Positions 26,364 to 35,024 of a stretch of DNA of 64,000 bases are shown here, piece by piece (positions within the stretch are counted from its first letter, which is position 1; every line of letters starts with the position of its first letter). The stretch comes from JASHPR01 sp963842355 (GTDB taxonomy: Bacteria; Actinomycetota; Actinomycetes; Streptosporangiales; Streptosporangiaceae): positions 62,001-126,000 of the forward strand of contig CAWJGC010000011.1 of NCBI GenBank assembly GCA_963842355.1, read 5' to 3'. Under the pieces are notes generated by a model. That model was not told where the DNA came from. It was given only the letters and a program-made list of their open reading frames with translations, and did not search any database. The translations under genes were made by a program, and so were the position numbers.

Positions 26364-29246
26364 TCAGGACTGCACTGAGACCGATATGCCCGCCTCCCGC
26401 TGCGTGTTGCCCATCGTCGCGGTGGCGTGAACGACCTGGCTGACGTCCGGCGAGTAGCTAGGCGGGGTCACCCGGAACGTGGCGGCGACCGCCTTGCCGG
26501 GCCGCACCGTGCCGAACACCGCCGGCCCGGCTGGCGTGACGGTCCATCCCTCTGGCAGTTGCAGTGCCAGCTGGACGCCGTCCAGGGTCTGGCTGCCGCC
26601 GGCGGTCAGCGTAACGCGCACCGCCGATGCCTTGCCGGCGTGCATCACGCTGGGCGCGGTGACGACGACCTGGCGCGCGCCCGGCGTGGACGTCATACGG
26701 AACGCGTTCCGCAGCGGCAGGTTCGCCAGTGCGGAGGAGTCGCCCACGTAGACGTGATACAGGCCGGCGGTCTGCGTCCAGCCGTTCGCGGTGTCGCTCC
26801 ACCACGAGGTGTCCTGCGGCGTGATCACGAACGACACGCGCGCCGACTGGCCGGGCGCGAGGTTTACCCGCTGGAACCCTTCCAGCTGGCGCGGCGGCTC
26901 ACCCGTTGACGCCGGGTCGCCCACGTACAGCTGGGCGACGTCACTGCCCGTCCGGTTACCGATGTTCGTCACCGTGGCCGAGACCGGCACGTCCTGCGTG
27001 CCGGTCACCGTCGCGCGGCTCAGCCGCAGCCCGCTGTAGGCGAACTTGGTGTAGGACAGCCCGAACCCGAACGGGAACATCGGTGCCAGGTCGTTGGCGT
27101 CGTACCACCGGTAGCCGACGTCAACACCCTCGGAGTACAGCACCTCGGTTCCGTTGCCGGGGAACTGCGCCGTGGTGGACGCGGGTACCTCGCTCAGCGA
27201 GGTCGGGAACGTCACCGGCAGGTGCCCGCCCGGATCGGTCTGGCCGAACAGCACGCTGGCCAGCGCCGTTCCGCTGGTCTGCCCCGGGTACCAGGCGTCC
27301 AGCACGGACGCGACCTGGTTCAGCCACGGCATGGCAATCGGCGCGCCCGCGTTGACCACCACGACCGTGTGCGGGTTGGCCGCCGCGACCGCCTCGATGA
27401 GCTCGTCCTGCGCGGACGGCAGGTTGAGGCTCGGCCGGTCGGTGGCCTCGGACTCGGTGTCGTCCGAGACGACCACGACGGCGGTCTGCGCCGTCTTGGC
27501 GGCGTTCACCGCGGCGGTGATGCCAGGCGCCAGCGCCGACGGGGTGCCCCAGAGCAGCTGGGACGAATCGCCGCTGATCGAGAGCGTGTACTTGGTGCCC
27601 GCGGTCAGGTTTACCACGACCGAGTACGTATGCACCGGCGGAGTGCTGGGATTGTCCAGTATCTGCGTGCCGTTCAGGCTCAGGTACGTGGAGGTGTAGC
27701 AGCCGCACGGGTTGGTGAGGGCCAGCACGTAGGTGCCGGTCTCCGGCGCGGTCAGCGTTCCCGTGTAGCTGCCTCCGAACGGCGTCGGGGCGTACGCGGG
27801 AGAGAGGTCGGCCGACGGGATCGCGGGCAGCGCCGTGTCCGCTGGCAGCCCCTGCTGGTAGGTCACGCTGGTGCCGGACCCGGCGGCCGCCTGGATGCCC
27901 TGCAGCGGGCTGACCGTCGCCGACGGGATCACGTAGGCGCTGCCGCCGGCGGCGTAAGTCGGCGAGACGGACGCGGACGGGCCGATCACGGCGATCGTCC
28001 CGGCTCCCGACGAAGACAGCGGCAACGTCTTGCCGGCGTTCTTCAGCAGCGTGGTGCCGGCCTCGGCCACCTGGTTGGCGAGCGTCTGGTGTGCCGGGGT
28101 GGTCACGATCGCCGTGGGCGAGCCCGTGCGCGGCTGGCTGAACAGGTTGAACCGGAACATCTCGGTGAAGACTCGCTGTACCATCGTGTTCAGCGCGCTG
28201 AGCGGGATGGTCCCGTTCTCGATGGCGGTCTCCAGCGCCGTCCCGTAATACGTGTTGAACGGCTGCTCCTGGTCGGTGCCCTGAAGCGCGCCCGATGTGC
28301 CGTGCAGAGCGCCATAGTCCGACATCACGAACCCCGGGAAGTCCCACATCTCCTTCAGCACGTTCGTGAGCAGGTACGAGCTGTTGCAGCTTGCGCTGCC
28401 GTTTACATACGAGTAGGCACACATCACCGACGCGGCGTTCGCCTGCATCACCGCCGCGTTGAACGACGGCATGTAAATCTCGTGCAGCGCCCGGTTGGAG
28501 ATGATCACGTTGTCCGCTGGGGTGTTGCGGTACGTCTCCTGGTTGTACGCGTCGAAATGCTTGACCTGCGTCTCGACGTCCTGGCTCTGCACGCCGTCGA
28601 TTTCCGGCACGTCCAGCGCCGAGTTCAGGAACGGGTCCTCGCTCAGCGCCTCGAATGACCGGCCCCAGCGCGGGTCCCGGTCGATATTCACGGTGGGGCC
28701 GAGGTTCGCGCTGGCGCCCTTGCCGAACTCCTCCGCGCCGATGACCTGGCCATACTGCTGCGCCAGCGACGGGTCCCAGGTGGCCGCGAGCGACACACCG
28801 GCCGGCAGCTGGGTGACACCGGTCAGCCCGTCGGCAACGCCGGCCGGTCCGTCCTCAAGGCCCACCGCCGGAATGCACAGCGAAGGTACCGCCGGCGTGT
28901 AGAACACGTACGGGTTAGTGGTGCCATGGCCTTCCACCATGGTGATCTTGTCGTTCAGGCTCATCGCCGCCATGAGCTGGGCGACGCGCTGTGAGATAGG
29001 AGCGGTGGACGTCACCCACGGGCACGAGGTGGCCGTGCTCGCCGCGGCCGCGCCCTGGCCGACGGCTCCGGTCGCGGGCAACGCGATCAGCGCCGCCAGC
29101 ACCGCCATGCCCCCCGCGGCCGCGATCCGCCATCCGCCCGCCCCCCGCCGGTGCTTCTGCTGTCGCCTCAGGTATAGCCCGCTACTGCGTCTCCCCAGGC
29201 ATAGCCCGTAACTCGCTAAAATGTGTCGATCTTTCCCGGCATCCAT
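26364..29246 (-). CDS. Secreted glycoside hydrolase family 3 (beta-glucosidase type) with inserted PA14-like domain
   Basis: 960 residues from ATG 29246, chosen for the GGAGG site 7 bases upstream. Long basic n-region, then a hydrophobic helix around 41-65: a Sec signal or anchor. GH3 N-terminal barrel about 80-370 with LEDGPAGVADG, VNIDRDPRWGRSFE, KHFDAYNQE and the nucleophile MSDYGALHG (D310). GH3 C-terminal domain from about 400 (AGTTLLKNAGKTLPL), interrupted by a PA14-like sugar-binding insert (SYTGTLTAPETGTYVLALTN). Then comes a fibronectin-III-like domain (VTNIGNRTGSDVAQLYVGDP) and a C-terminal NEW3-type beta domain. It releases terminal beta-linked sugars outside the cell. It has its own terminator hairpin, so probably a single gene. 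Confidence 0.93.
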   Translation of the reverse strand: MDAGKDRHILASYGLCLGRRSSGLYLRRQQKHRRGAGGWRIAAAGGMAVLAALIALPATGAVGQGAAAASTATSCPWVTSTAPISQRVAQLMAAMSLNDKITMVEGHGTTNPYVFYTPAVPSLCIPAVGLEDGPAGVADGLTGVTQLPAGVSLAATWDPSLAQQYGQVIGAEEFGKGASANLGPTVNIDRDPRWGRSFEALSEDPFLNSALDVPEIDGVQSQDVETQVKHFDAYNQETYRNTPADNVIISNRALHEIYMPSFNAAVMQANAASVMCAYSYVNGSASCNSSYLLTNVLKEMWDFPGFVMSDYGALHGTSGALQGTDQEQPFNTYYGTALETAIENGTIPLSALNTMVQRVFTEMFRFNLFSQPRTGSPTAIVTTPAHQTLANQVAEAGTTLLKNAGKTLPLSSSGAGTIAVIGPSASVSPTYAAGGSAYVIPSATVSPLQGIQAAAGSGTSVTYQQGLPADTALPAIPSADLSPAYAPTPFGGSYTGTLTAPETGTYVLALTNPCGCYTSTYLSLNGTQILDNPSTPPVHTYSVVVNLTAGTKYTLSISGDSSQLLWGTPSALAPGITAAVNAAKTAQTAVVVVSDDTESEATDRPSLNLPSAQDELIEAVAAANPHTVVVVNAGAPIAMPWLNQVASVLDAWYPGQTSGTALASVLFGQTDPGGHLPVTFPTSLSEVPASTTAQFPGNGTEVLYSEGVDVGYRWYDANDLAPMFPFGFGLSYTKFAYSGLRLSRATVTGTQDVPVSATVTNIGNRTGSDVAQLYVGDPASTGEPPRQLEGFQRVNLAPGQSARVSFVITPQDTSWWSDTANGWTQTAGLYHVYVGDSSALANLPLRNAFRMTSTPGARQVVVTAPSVMHAGKASAVRVTLTAGGSQTLDGVQLALQLPEGWTVTPAGPAVFGTVRPGKAVAATFRVTPPSYSPDVSQVVHATATMGNTQREAGISVSVQS

Positions 29247-29781
29247 CAGTCGCCTCCGATACGTTCCGACGCTGGTCGTATCTGCGCGCTGGAACAGCAC
29301 GTAACCCAACAAGTCGTAACACATAAGTAATAGGAACGAAATAGCCCGTCCGGGCTACTCCGTAGGAGAGCTTCTTTGCGCGCAAGCGCTTCGTGGGACG
29401 GCGGTCAGCGCTGTCGCCACCACGGTGCCTGGTATCCCCGGCGCGTCGGCTGGGGATTGGCGGGTGCCGGTCAGGCTGGCATCATCGAGCACCGTCAGCT
29501 GGGCGCCGATCCCCGCGTCCAGCGCCTCCAGTAAGGTCTGCTGCCGGTCAGTGGTTCTGCCGGTACCGTGCCGACGCCGGGTTCAGGCAGGCGCTCGCGG
29601 CCTGGTGGCAGCAGGCCAGCCAGGTCGGCATCGGCGGGAATGTGACCAATACGGTCAACGACGGTACTCAGTACGGGCCGGGTGCTGCAGGGCCTGGACT
29701 TCGCCGACCTGACCTTCGCCACCCTGCGGTACCGCCCGCCCTGCCCGCGCTGGACACGGACGGATTTCTCAGGCCAGCAAG
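29247..29781. other. Intergenic region with a small regulator-like fragment
   Basis: 29247-29400 holds the promoter and leader of the GH3 gene, relatively AT-rich. At about 29580-29710 the plus strand reads FRQALAAWWQQASQVGIGGN, VTNTVNDGTQYGP and, one frame over, VLQGLDFADLTF, a piece of the actinobacterial proteins with a GGTQYGPVLQGRDF motif (seen in some HTH/NB-ARC-associated proteins). It has no start, a frameshift and no end; treated as a remnant. Confidence 0.4.
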
Positions 29782-30054
29782 CTAATCTGCTTCTTCTGGG
29801 TTCGCTCGATGGCCCGCCTGGTCCGCTTCCGATGCCTTTGCGATGCGGATAAGCTGCCAGATCACAAAGCTGAATCCGATGACCGAGATCACCAATCCAG
29901 CCAGGCTGATCCAGTCCCCCACCTTCATCTTCATCGGCTCCTCAGCCGTGATCCTCGAGAAGGGAAGGGCAACGTTTACTTTGTTCCTCGGCGCCACAAC
30001 CCTGGGTGCCGAACGTGATCTTGGTGCCAGGGCGGCGGCCTTGTCGTCGGCCAT
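29782..30054 (-). CDS. Small one-helix membrane protein, unknown function
   Basis: 90 residues from ATG 30054 with GGGAGG 7 bases upstream. A basic N-terminal half (ALAPRSRSAPRVVAPRNK), then KVGDWISLAGLVISVIGFSF VIWQLIRIAKASE: one membrane helix about residues 50-70 followed by a charged tail. I do not recognise a family. The strong ribosome binding site supports it being real. Confidence 0.55.
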   Translation of the reverse strand: MADDKAAALAPRSRSAPRVVAPRNKVNVALPFSRITAEEPMKMKVGDWISLAGLVISVIGFSFVIWQLIRIAKASEADQAGHRANPEEAD

Positions 30055-30672
30055 CTCACAACCTCCCATCAGCCAGACGGACGGTGCAGCCACATGGGTA
30101 TGTATGCCTTCGGCTACCACCTTCCCGCCGGGCCGGTAGACACTCCCAAATCAGGGAGCCAGAACCAAACTTCACCTGCTAGCAGGCCTACGGTCCTGTC
30201 CCGAGCACCTCCGCGCCCGAGGCGGTGCCGAGAGGCCTGAGGCCGCGTGTGGATCACCGCGTGAGCATCCAGTGCAGCAACCATGACGCATCCGCCGATC
30301 GCATGCAAGCGCCACAGCTGGCCGTAGCACTCTGAAATGACTGCGGATCAGTATGACGCTGCAGTGGCGCTCGCCGGGCGTCCCAGAGCATGGGAAGGGG
30401 GCTGATCTGTCCATGGAGTCCACGGCCGCCATTCTTACCGCAGCGGCTAACGGCCGCATCATGGTAGCGATGCCCGTCGCCAGCGCTGGAACCGCACTGC
30501 CTAGGAGATTCCCCCGGCACACAGCCGTCGGCAGCGTTCCGATGGGCGTCCGGTCCTGCCTCGGTGAGGAGCTTGCGGTCTTCGCCGACCACGCCAGAGC
30601 GTAGCCGAAGGACTCGTCCGGCCGTGATAAGAAATGAATGGGAGCACGGAGCGGGCTCGAGAGGGCGGCCCG
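30055..30672. other. Intergenic region, no gene seen
   Basis: About 600 bases between two divergent genes. Frames are open on both strands, but none has a ribosome binding site, a family motif or sensible composition. It must contain the promoters of the small membrane protein (minus) and of the L,D-transpeptidase (plus); I cannot place them. Confidence 0.4.
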
Positions 30673-32391
30673 ATGACGGAGCCATCGGCTGAACAGAAGA
30701 ATCGGACCTGGATGATCCGCGCGGGTGCCGCGCTGAAGAGCCTGCTGAAGGATCGGAGCTGGACGGTCGGCGCGGCCGCCGCGGTCCTGATAGTGGGCAC
30801 CGGCGTTGTGCTGGTAGCGCTCCTGGGGCGTCCGGCAGTCTCGGTGTCATCGGGAGAGGCGCTCGTCCAGGTGCACCTGGGCGGCGTCGGGACCGAGGTG
30901 ACCGGCATCCGCGCGACCAGTGCTGGCCGGCCGCTTGCGCTGGCACACCAGAGCACGGGCTTCGTGCCCGTCGCCGCCCTGCCGCAGGGCCGGACGGTGC
31001 ACGTGCGCGTCACTGCCGCTCCGCCGTCCTGGCTCCGCTGGCTGCTGGGCTCCGGGGTCTCGTCGTCGGCGACGCTGCGGGCGCCATCGGCCGCGCCGTC
31101 GGCGCGGGTGGCCGTGGCCGCGCACCCGGGGCGGGTGACGCTCGGCTTCGACCGTCCGGTGAGCGTCATCGATTACCGAGCGGCCGACGAGCCGGCCCGG
31201 GTCATCCGGCTCAGTCGGCCCTCGACCACGGTCCAGCTGGCCGTGCCGGAGCACCAGTCGGGAGGCGCGCTTCAGGTGGCGGCCGCGGCATGGCGGTGGG
31301 AGCGCTTGGCCGCCCTGCCGACCACGGTGGACTGGCTCGAGGCGCCGCGGGACGGCGTGCCGGTCGCAGCAGCGGATCCGGCTCCGGGCAGCGCGCACGC
31401 CGGGCTCGACAGCCCGATCACCCTGATCTTCGACGAGCCGGTGGCCAGGGCCCTCGGTACGGCCCGCCCGCGAGTCTCGCCGGCAACAGCGGGAACCTGG
31501 ACCGAGCCGGATGCCGACACGCTGGTGTTCACCCCCCGGGGCCTCGGCTTCGGACCGGGCACCGCGGTAAGAGTCTCGTTTGACCGTCCGGTGACGGTCG
31601 TGGGCGGCTCCTCGGCGGGCTCGGTGGTTGTGGCCGCTTCGGGGTCCTATCGCTTCGCCGTCACGCAACCCTCGCTGCTGCGCCTGCAGCAGGTCCTGGC
31701 CCAGCTGCACTACCTGCCGCTCAACTTCACCCCGGCGCCAGGCGTTCGCTCGCCGACTACCCTCGCCGGCGAGGTGGCGACGCTCGGCAGCCCGCTGAAG
31801 GGCAGCTTCTCCTGGCGCTGGCAGTCGACCCCGGCGTCACTCCGGGCCCAGTGGCAGCCCGGCTCGCCCACGGTTGTGGGCAAGGGTGCGCTGATGGCCT
31901 TCATGTCCGCTACGGAAAGCTCCTACAACGGCTATGCCGCCGACGACGAAACCGTGAACCAGCTTGCGGACGCCTCGTGGAAGGCGCTCCTCAGCGCCGC
32001 CGCCGCCAACCGGGTGGACCCCGACCCATACTCGTACGTGTACGTTTCGGAGACCCTGCCCGAGACGCTCAACCTGTGGGAGAACGGCAGGACGGTGCTC
32101 ACGTCGCCGGCCAATACCGGAATCCCCGGGTACGGGACCGCTCTCGGCACATATCCCATCTACGTCCGCTACACGGTGAACACGATGAGTGGCACCAACC
32201 CGGACGGCACCCCTTACGACGACATCGTGTACTGGATCAACTACTTCAACGGGGGCGACGCCGTGCACGGGTTCGTGCGAGGCTCGTACGGGTTCCCGCA
32301 GAGCCTCGGCTGCGTGGAGCTGCCCATCCCGACCGCCGATGTCGCCTTCAACCACCTCGCGATCGGCGACCTGGTAACCGTGGTCTCCTGA
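30673..32391 (+). CDS. L,D-transpeptidase with Ig-like domains
   Basis: 572 residues from ATG 30673 (an upstream in-frame ATG at 30634 gives 585). N-terminal membrane helix (VGAAAAVLIVGTGVVLVALL), two Ig-like/BIG domains of the actinobacterial Ldt type (SPITLIFDEPV, DTLVFTPRGLGFGPGTAV), then the YkuD catalytic domain. The signature HGFVRGSYGFPQSLGCVELP provides His545 and Cys560 (numbering of the longer form). These enzymes make 3-3 cross-links in peptidoglycan or attach proteins to it and are inhibited by carbapenems. Anchored in the membrane with the catalytic part outside. Appears monocistronic. Confidence 0.93.
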   Translation: MTEPSAEQKNRTWMIRAGAALKSLLKDRSWTVGAAAAVLIVGTGVVLVALLGRPAVSVSSGEALVQVHLGGVGTEVTGIRATSAGRPLALAHQSTGFVPVAALPQGRTVHVRVTAAPPSWLRWLLGSGVSSSATLRAPSAAPSARVAVAAHPGRVTLGFDRPVSVIDYRAADEPARVIRLSRPSTTVQLAVPEHQSGGALQVAAAAWRWERLAALPTTVDWLEAPRDGVPVAAADPAPGSAHAGLDSPITLIFDEPVARALGTARPRVSPATAGTWTEPDADTLVFTPRGLGFGPGTAVRVSFDRPVTVVGGSSAGSVVVAASGSYRFAVTQPSLLRLQQVLAQLHYLPLNFTPAPGVRSPTTLAGEVATLGSPLKGSFSWRWQSTPASLRAQWQPGSPTVVGKGALMAFMSATESSYNGYAADDETVNQLADASWKALLSAAAANRVDPDPYSYVYVSETLPETLNLWENGRTVLTSPANTGIPGYGTALGTYPIYVRYTVNTMSGTNPDGTPYDDIVYWINYFNGGDAVHGFVRGSYGFPQSLGCVELPIPTADVAFNHLAIGDLVTVVS

Positions 32392-32407
32392 GCCACGCTG
32401 GCCAGCC

Positions 32408-32552
32408 GTGACCCAGAACGTGCCCGAACAAGCTGCCTGGTCGCGCCCGTGCACGGCGACGGCGGCGCCGCGTCCGAACTCGGCGGCGATGGCAGCCCGA
32501 TGCCTCGCGTGCTGCCGGTTACCAGGGCGATCTGCCTGTCGAGCGCGCTCAT
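32408..32552 (-). pseudogene. N-terminal remnant of a short-chain dehydrogenase
   Basis: From ATG 32552, which overlaps the stop of the VOC gene as ATGA, the strand reads SALDRQIALVTGSTRGIG, then after a shift AIAAEFGRGAAVAVHGRD and unrelated sequence. That is only the first beta-alpha-beta unit of an SDR; the rest is replaced by the end of the L,D-transpeptidase gene on the other strand. Confidence 0.65.
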
Positions 32553-32932
32553 GCCGTCTCTCCTTTCACAGGGGTGAGGATTTCCATGAGGTGACCGTCC
32601 GGGTCCCGGAAATAGGTGCCGCGGCGGCCGTTCTTGCTGGCGTAGACCTGGCCGGGCTGGCGGCAGGCGGGGTCGGCGTAGTACGTGATGCCCCTGTCCT
32701 TGATCCGGCCGAAGGCCGCCTGGAATTCCTCGTCGCTCAGCTGGAACGCGTAGTGGTGTTCGTCGACGTGGTCGTGGTGATCGAAGTCCAGGCTGACCCG
32801 GTTGGCCAGCGTCACCGGGGTGAAGTGCGCCACCGGCGGGTCGACGGGCAGGCCGAGAATGTCGGCGAGGAACTGCGCCGAGGCCTGCGGGTCGCGGGCG
32901 GGGACGATGGTGTGGTTCAGTTCGACGGCCAT
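32549..32932 (-). CDS. VOC family (glyoxalase-like) protein
   Basis: 127 residues from ATG 32932 (GGAAGGAGC upstream). Starts AVELNHTIVPARDPQASAQFLADILGL and ends GRGTYFRDPDGHLMEILTP-like (GRRGTYFRDPDGHLMEILT), with HHDHVDEHHYAF in the middle: one VOC module pair with His and Glu metal ligands, as in actinobacterial glyoxalase/bleomycin-resistance-like proteins. Substrate unknown. It lies between a drug-efflux pump and a broken dehydrogenase on the same strand, so it may have been part of a detoxification operon. Confidence 0.85.
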   Translation of the reverse strand: MAVELNHTIVPARDPQASAQFLADILGLPVDPPVAHFTPVTLANRVSLDFDHHDHVDEHHYAFQLSDEEFQAAFGRIKDRGITYYADPACRQPGQVYASKNGRRGTYFRDPDGHLMEILTPVKGETA

Positions 32933-32948
32933 TGCTGGCTCCTTCCGG

Positions 32949-33776
32949 TTAGCGGCCCATGCGAGCGTAGGTGCGGGCGGCCAGGAGGGCGAACGCGACC
33001 AGCAGGCCGCCGCTCCAGGCCAGCGAGATGAGCACGTCATGTGCTGCCGGGCCGCCGAGGATCAGTGCTCGTTCGGCGTTGACCAGGGCGTCGACTGGCT
33101 GATGGGTGCCGAACGCCTGCAGCCAGCCGGGCATGGCGGCGGACGGCACGAAGGCAGCGGAGGTGAAGACGAGCAGGAACATCACGGGCACTGCCGCCGC
33201 CTGAGCCGCCTCGGGGTCGCTGACCCGCAGGCCGAGCGACGCGAAGCCCCAGGAGATCGCGTATCCGAACGCGACCACCAGGCCGAGCGCGGCCAGCAGC
33301 CCGGCCGCGCCTTGCGGGCTGCGGAATCCGGCGGCGAAGCCGACGCCGGCCATGACCGCGACGACCACCAGGTTGCGGGCGAGGTCGGCGACGGTCCGGC
33401 CGCCGAGCACGGCGATCCGGGCCATCGGCAGGGTGCGGAAGCGGACCAGGATGCCGGTACGCAGGTCACCGGACAGCCCGACCGCGGTGCCGACCGCGCC
33501 GAAGGCGACCGTCTGCGCGAAGATGCCGGGCATCAGGAAGTCCACGTAGTTCGGGCCAGGCACGTGGATCGCGCCGCCGAACGCGTAGCGGAACAACAGC
33601 ACGAAGATCACTGGCTGGATGGTGGCGAACACCAGCGCCTGCGGGGTGCGCAGCTGGGTCAGCAAGTTGCGCCAGGCGACGTCGGCCGTGTCCGAGACCG
33701 CGCTGGCGACTCCGGTGGACGCCGCCGCGACGCGGCTGGCCGCGACCTGGCGCGGCGCTGTTGCGGTCGTGCTCAT
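32949..33776 (-). CDS. ABC-2 type permease, DrrB-like
   Basis: 275 residues, six predicted membrane helices, WRNLLTQLRTPQALVFATIQ PVIFVLLF at the N-terminal side and the FRTLPMARIAVLGGRTVADL cytoplasmic loop typical of daunorubicin-resistance (DrrB) permeases. It works with the ATPase encoded just upstream (overlap of start and stop at 33773-33776) to export hydrophobic drugs or lipids. Intact. Confidence 0.9.
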   Translation of the reverse strand: MSTTATAPRQVAASRVAAASTGVASAVSDTADVAWRNLLTQLRTPQALVFATIQPVIFVLLFRYAFGGAIHVPGPNYVDFLMPGIFAQTVAFGAVGTAVGLSGDLRTGILVRFRTLPMARIAVLGGRTVADLARNLVVVAVMAGVGFAAGFRSPQGAAGLLAALGLVVAFGYAISWGFASLGLRVSDPEAAQAAAVPVMFLLVFTSAAFVPSAAMPGWLQAFGTHQPVDALVNAERALILGGPAAHDVLISLAWSGGLLVAFALLAARTYARMGR

Positions 33777-34710
33777 GCTGCTTCGCCTCCACGGGTAAGA
33801 GAGAGGAATACGTCGTCCAGGGTGGGTTCGCGCACCGCGACGGACACCGGATCGGGTGCCCGGCCGTCCAGGGCGCGCAGCATGCCGGTGAGCTCGCCGG
33901 AGCCGGTAGCGGACCGGACCTGGAGGTCGGCGCCGTCGCGCAGCGGCCGGTAGCCTGCCGAAGCCAGCGCCGTTTGAGCGGCTTGAGCGGATTCCTGCCT
34001 GCCAAAATCCAGGTGGAAGACCACCGTGCCGAAGTGGGCCTTCAGCTCTGCGGGGGTGCCGGTGTCGGCTACCCGCCCGGCGGAGATAATCACCACCTGA
34101 TCGGCCAGTGCGTCGGCTTCTTCCAGGTATTGGGTGGTCAGCAGCACCGTGGTGCCGGACCTGGCGAGGTCGCGCACCGAGTCCCACAGCGCGAAGCGGC
34201 TCTCCGGGTCCAGGCCGGTGGTGGGCTCATCGAGGAACAGCACCTCCGGCCGGTGCAGCAGCGCCGCGGCCACGTCGAGTCGGCGCCGCATCCCGCCCGA
34301 GTAGCCGCGCACGAGCGGCCGGCCGCCGCGGTCAGCCCGAAGCTGTCAAGCAACTCGTCGGCGCGGACCCGGGCTTGCCTGCGGTCCACCCGGGACAGCC
34401 GCCCGATCAGCCTGAGGTTCTCCCGTCCAGTCAAGTTGGGATCCACGGCCGCGAACTGGCCCGTCAGGCCGATAACGCGGCGTACCTGCGCCGCCTCTGT
34501 CACCACGTCCAGCCCGCCGACGGTCGCGCGGCCGGCGTCGGGACGCAGCGAGGTGGCCAGGATGGACACGGCGGTGGTCTTGCCCGACCCGTTCGGCCCG
34601 AGCAGCCCGAGCACAGATCCGGCGGTTACCGCCAGGCTTAGGCCGTCCAGCGCCTGCACCTCGCCGAAGGCCTTCCGCAGGCCGTGGGCCTCAACTGTGG
34701 GTTTGCTCAT
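33773..34710 (-). pseudogene. DrrA-like ABC ATPase, one frameshift
   Basis: From ATG 34710: VEAHGLRKAFGEVQALDGLS, Walker A LLGPNGSGKTT, Q-loop LTGQFAAVDPNLTGRENL. At about 34318 coding moves one frame, then YSGGMRRRLDVAAALLHRPE (signature), VLFLDEPTTGLDPESR (Walker B) and TTQYLEEADALADQVVIISA, with the DrrA-type C-terminal domain to 33773. One base is missing near LTAAAGR/LVRGYSGG. Restored length is about 312 residues, normal for DrrA. As given the ATPase is split; since the permease is intact, an indel in the assembly is quite possible. Confidence 0.85.
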
Positions 34711-34787
34711 CACGCAAGTCCCTTCTCGTCCCTTCTCGCTTTGCCGCGGCGGCCCGTGTGCGCGGCCGCTGCTACCGCAGAACATTA

Positions 34788-34822
34788 GACATCTAAGAGT
34801 TAGATGTCAATCCATTAGATGT
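34788..34822. promoter_or_regulatory. Palindromic operator in front of the drrAB genes
   Basis: GACATCTAA-GAG-TTAGATGTC (34788-34808) is a perfect 9-bp inverted repeat, and a further half-site ATTAGATGTC follows at 34813-34822. The AT-rich sites stand out in this GC-rich region and lie 78 bases upstream of the drrA start, as expected for a dimeric TetR/PadR/MarR-type repressor site. No intact regulator gene of such type is adjacent; the plus-strand sequence beginning here (ELIPVAAALGDRLRSAEGFG ... to a stop at 34994) looks like the tail of a lost gene. Confidence 0.55.
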
Positions 34823-35024
34823 CAGTCATCAGCAGGCCGAGCTGATCCCGGTCGCCGCAGCACTGGGTGACCGCCTACGCTCGGCCGAAGGATTCGGGCG
34901 CACCTTGGACTCGTGGCGGTATGAGGCAGTATCGGCAACCATGCGGTTCCTGGCCGCCGCCGCGCAGTCGGCGGGCGGCGAGCATCACCGGTAGGCCTTT
35001 CCGGTGCGCCCGGGGAGGTAGGGC
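34823..35024 (+). pseudogene. C-terminal remnant of an unidentified protein
   Basis: One frame reads QQAELIPVAAALGDRLRSAE, GFGRTLDSWRYEAVSATMRF and LAAAAQSAGGEHHR then stop (34994). Composition is protein-like but there is no start: the frame begins inside the operator region. It may be the end of the regulator that once bound the operator; family unknown. Confidence 0.35.
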
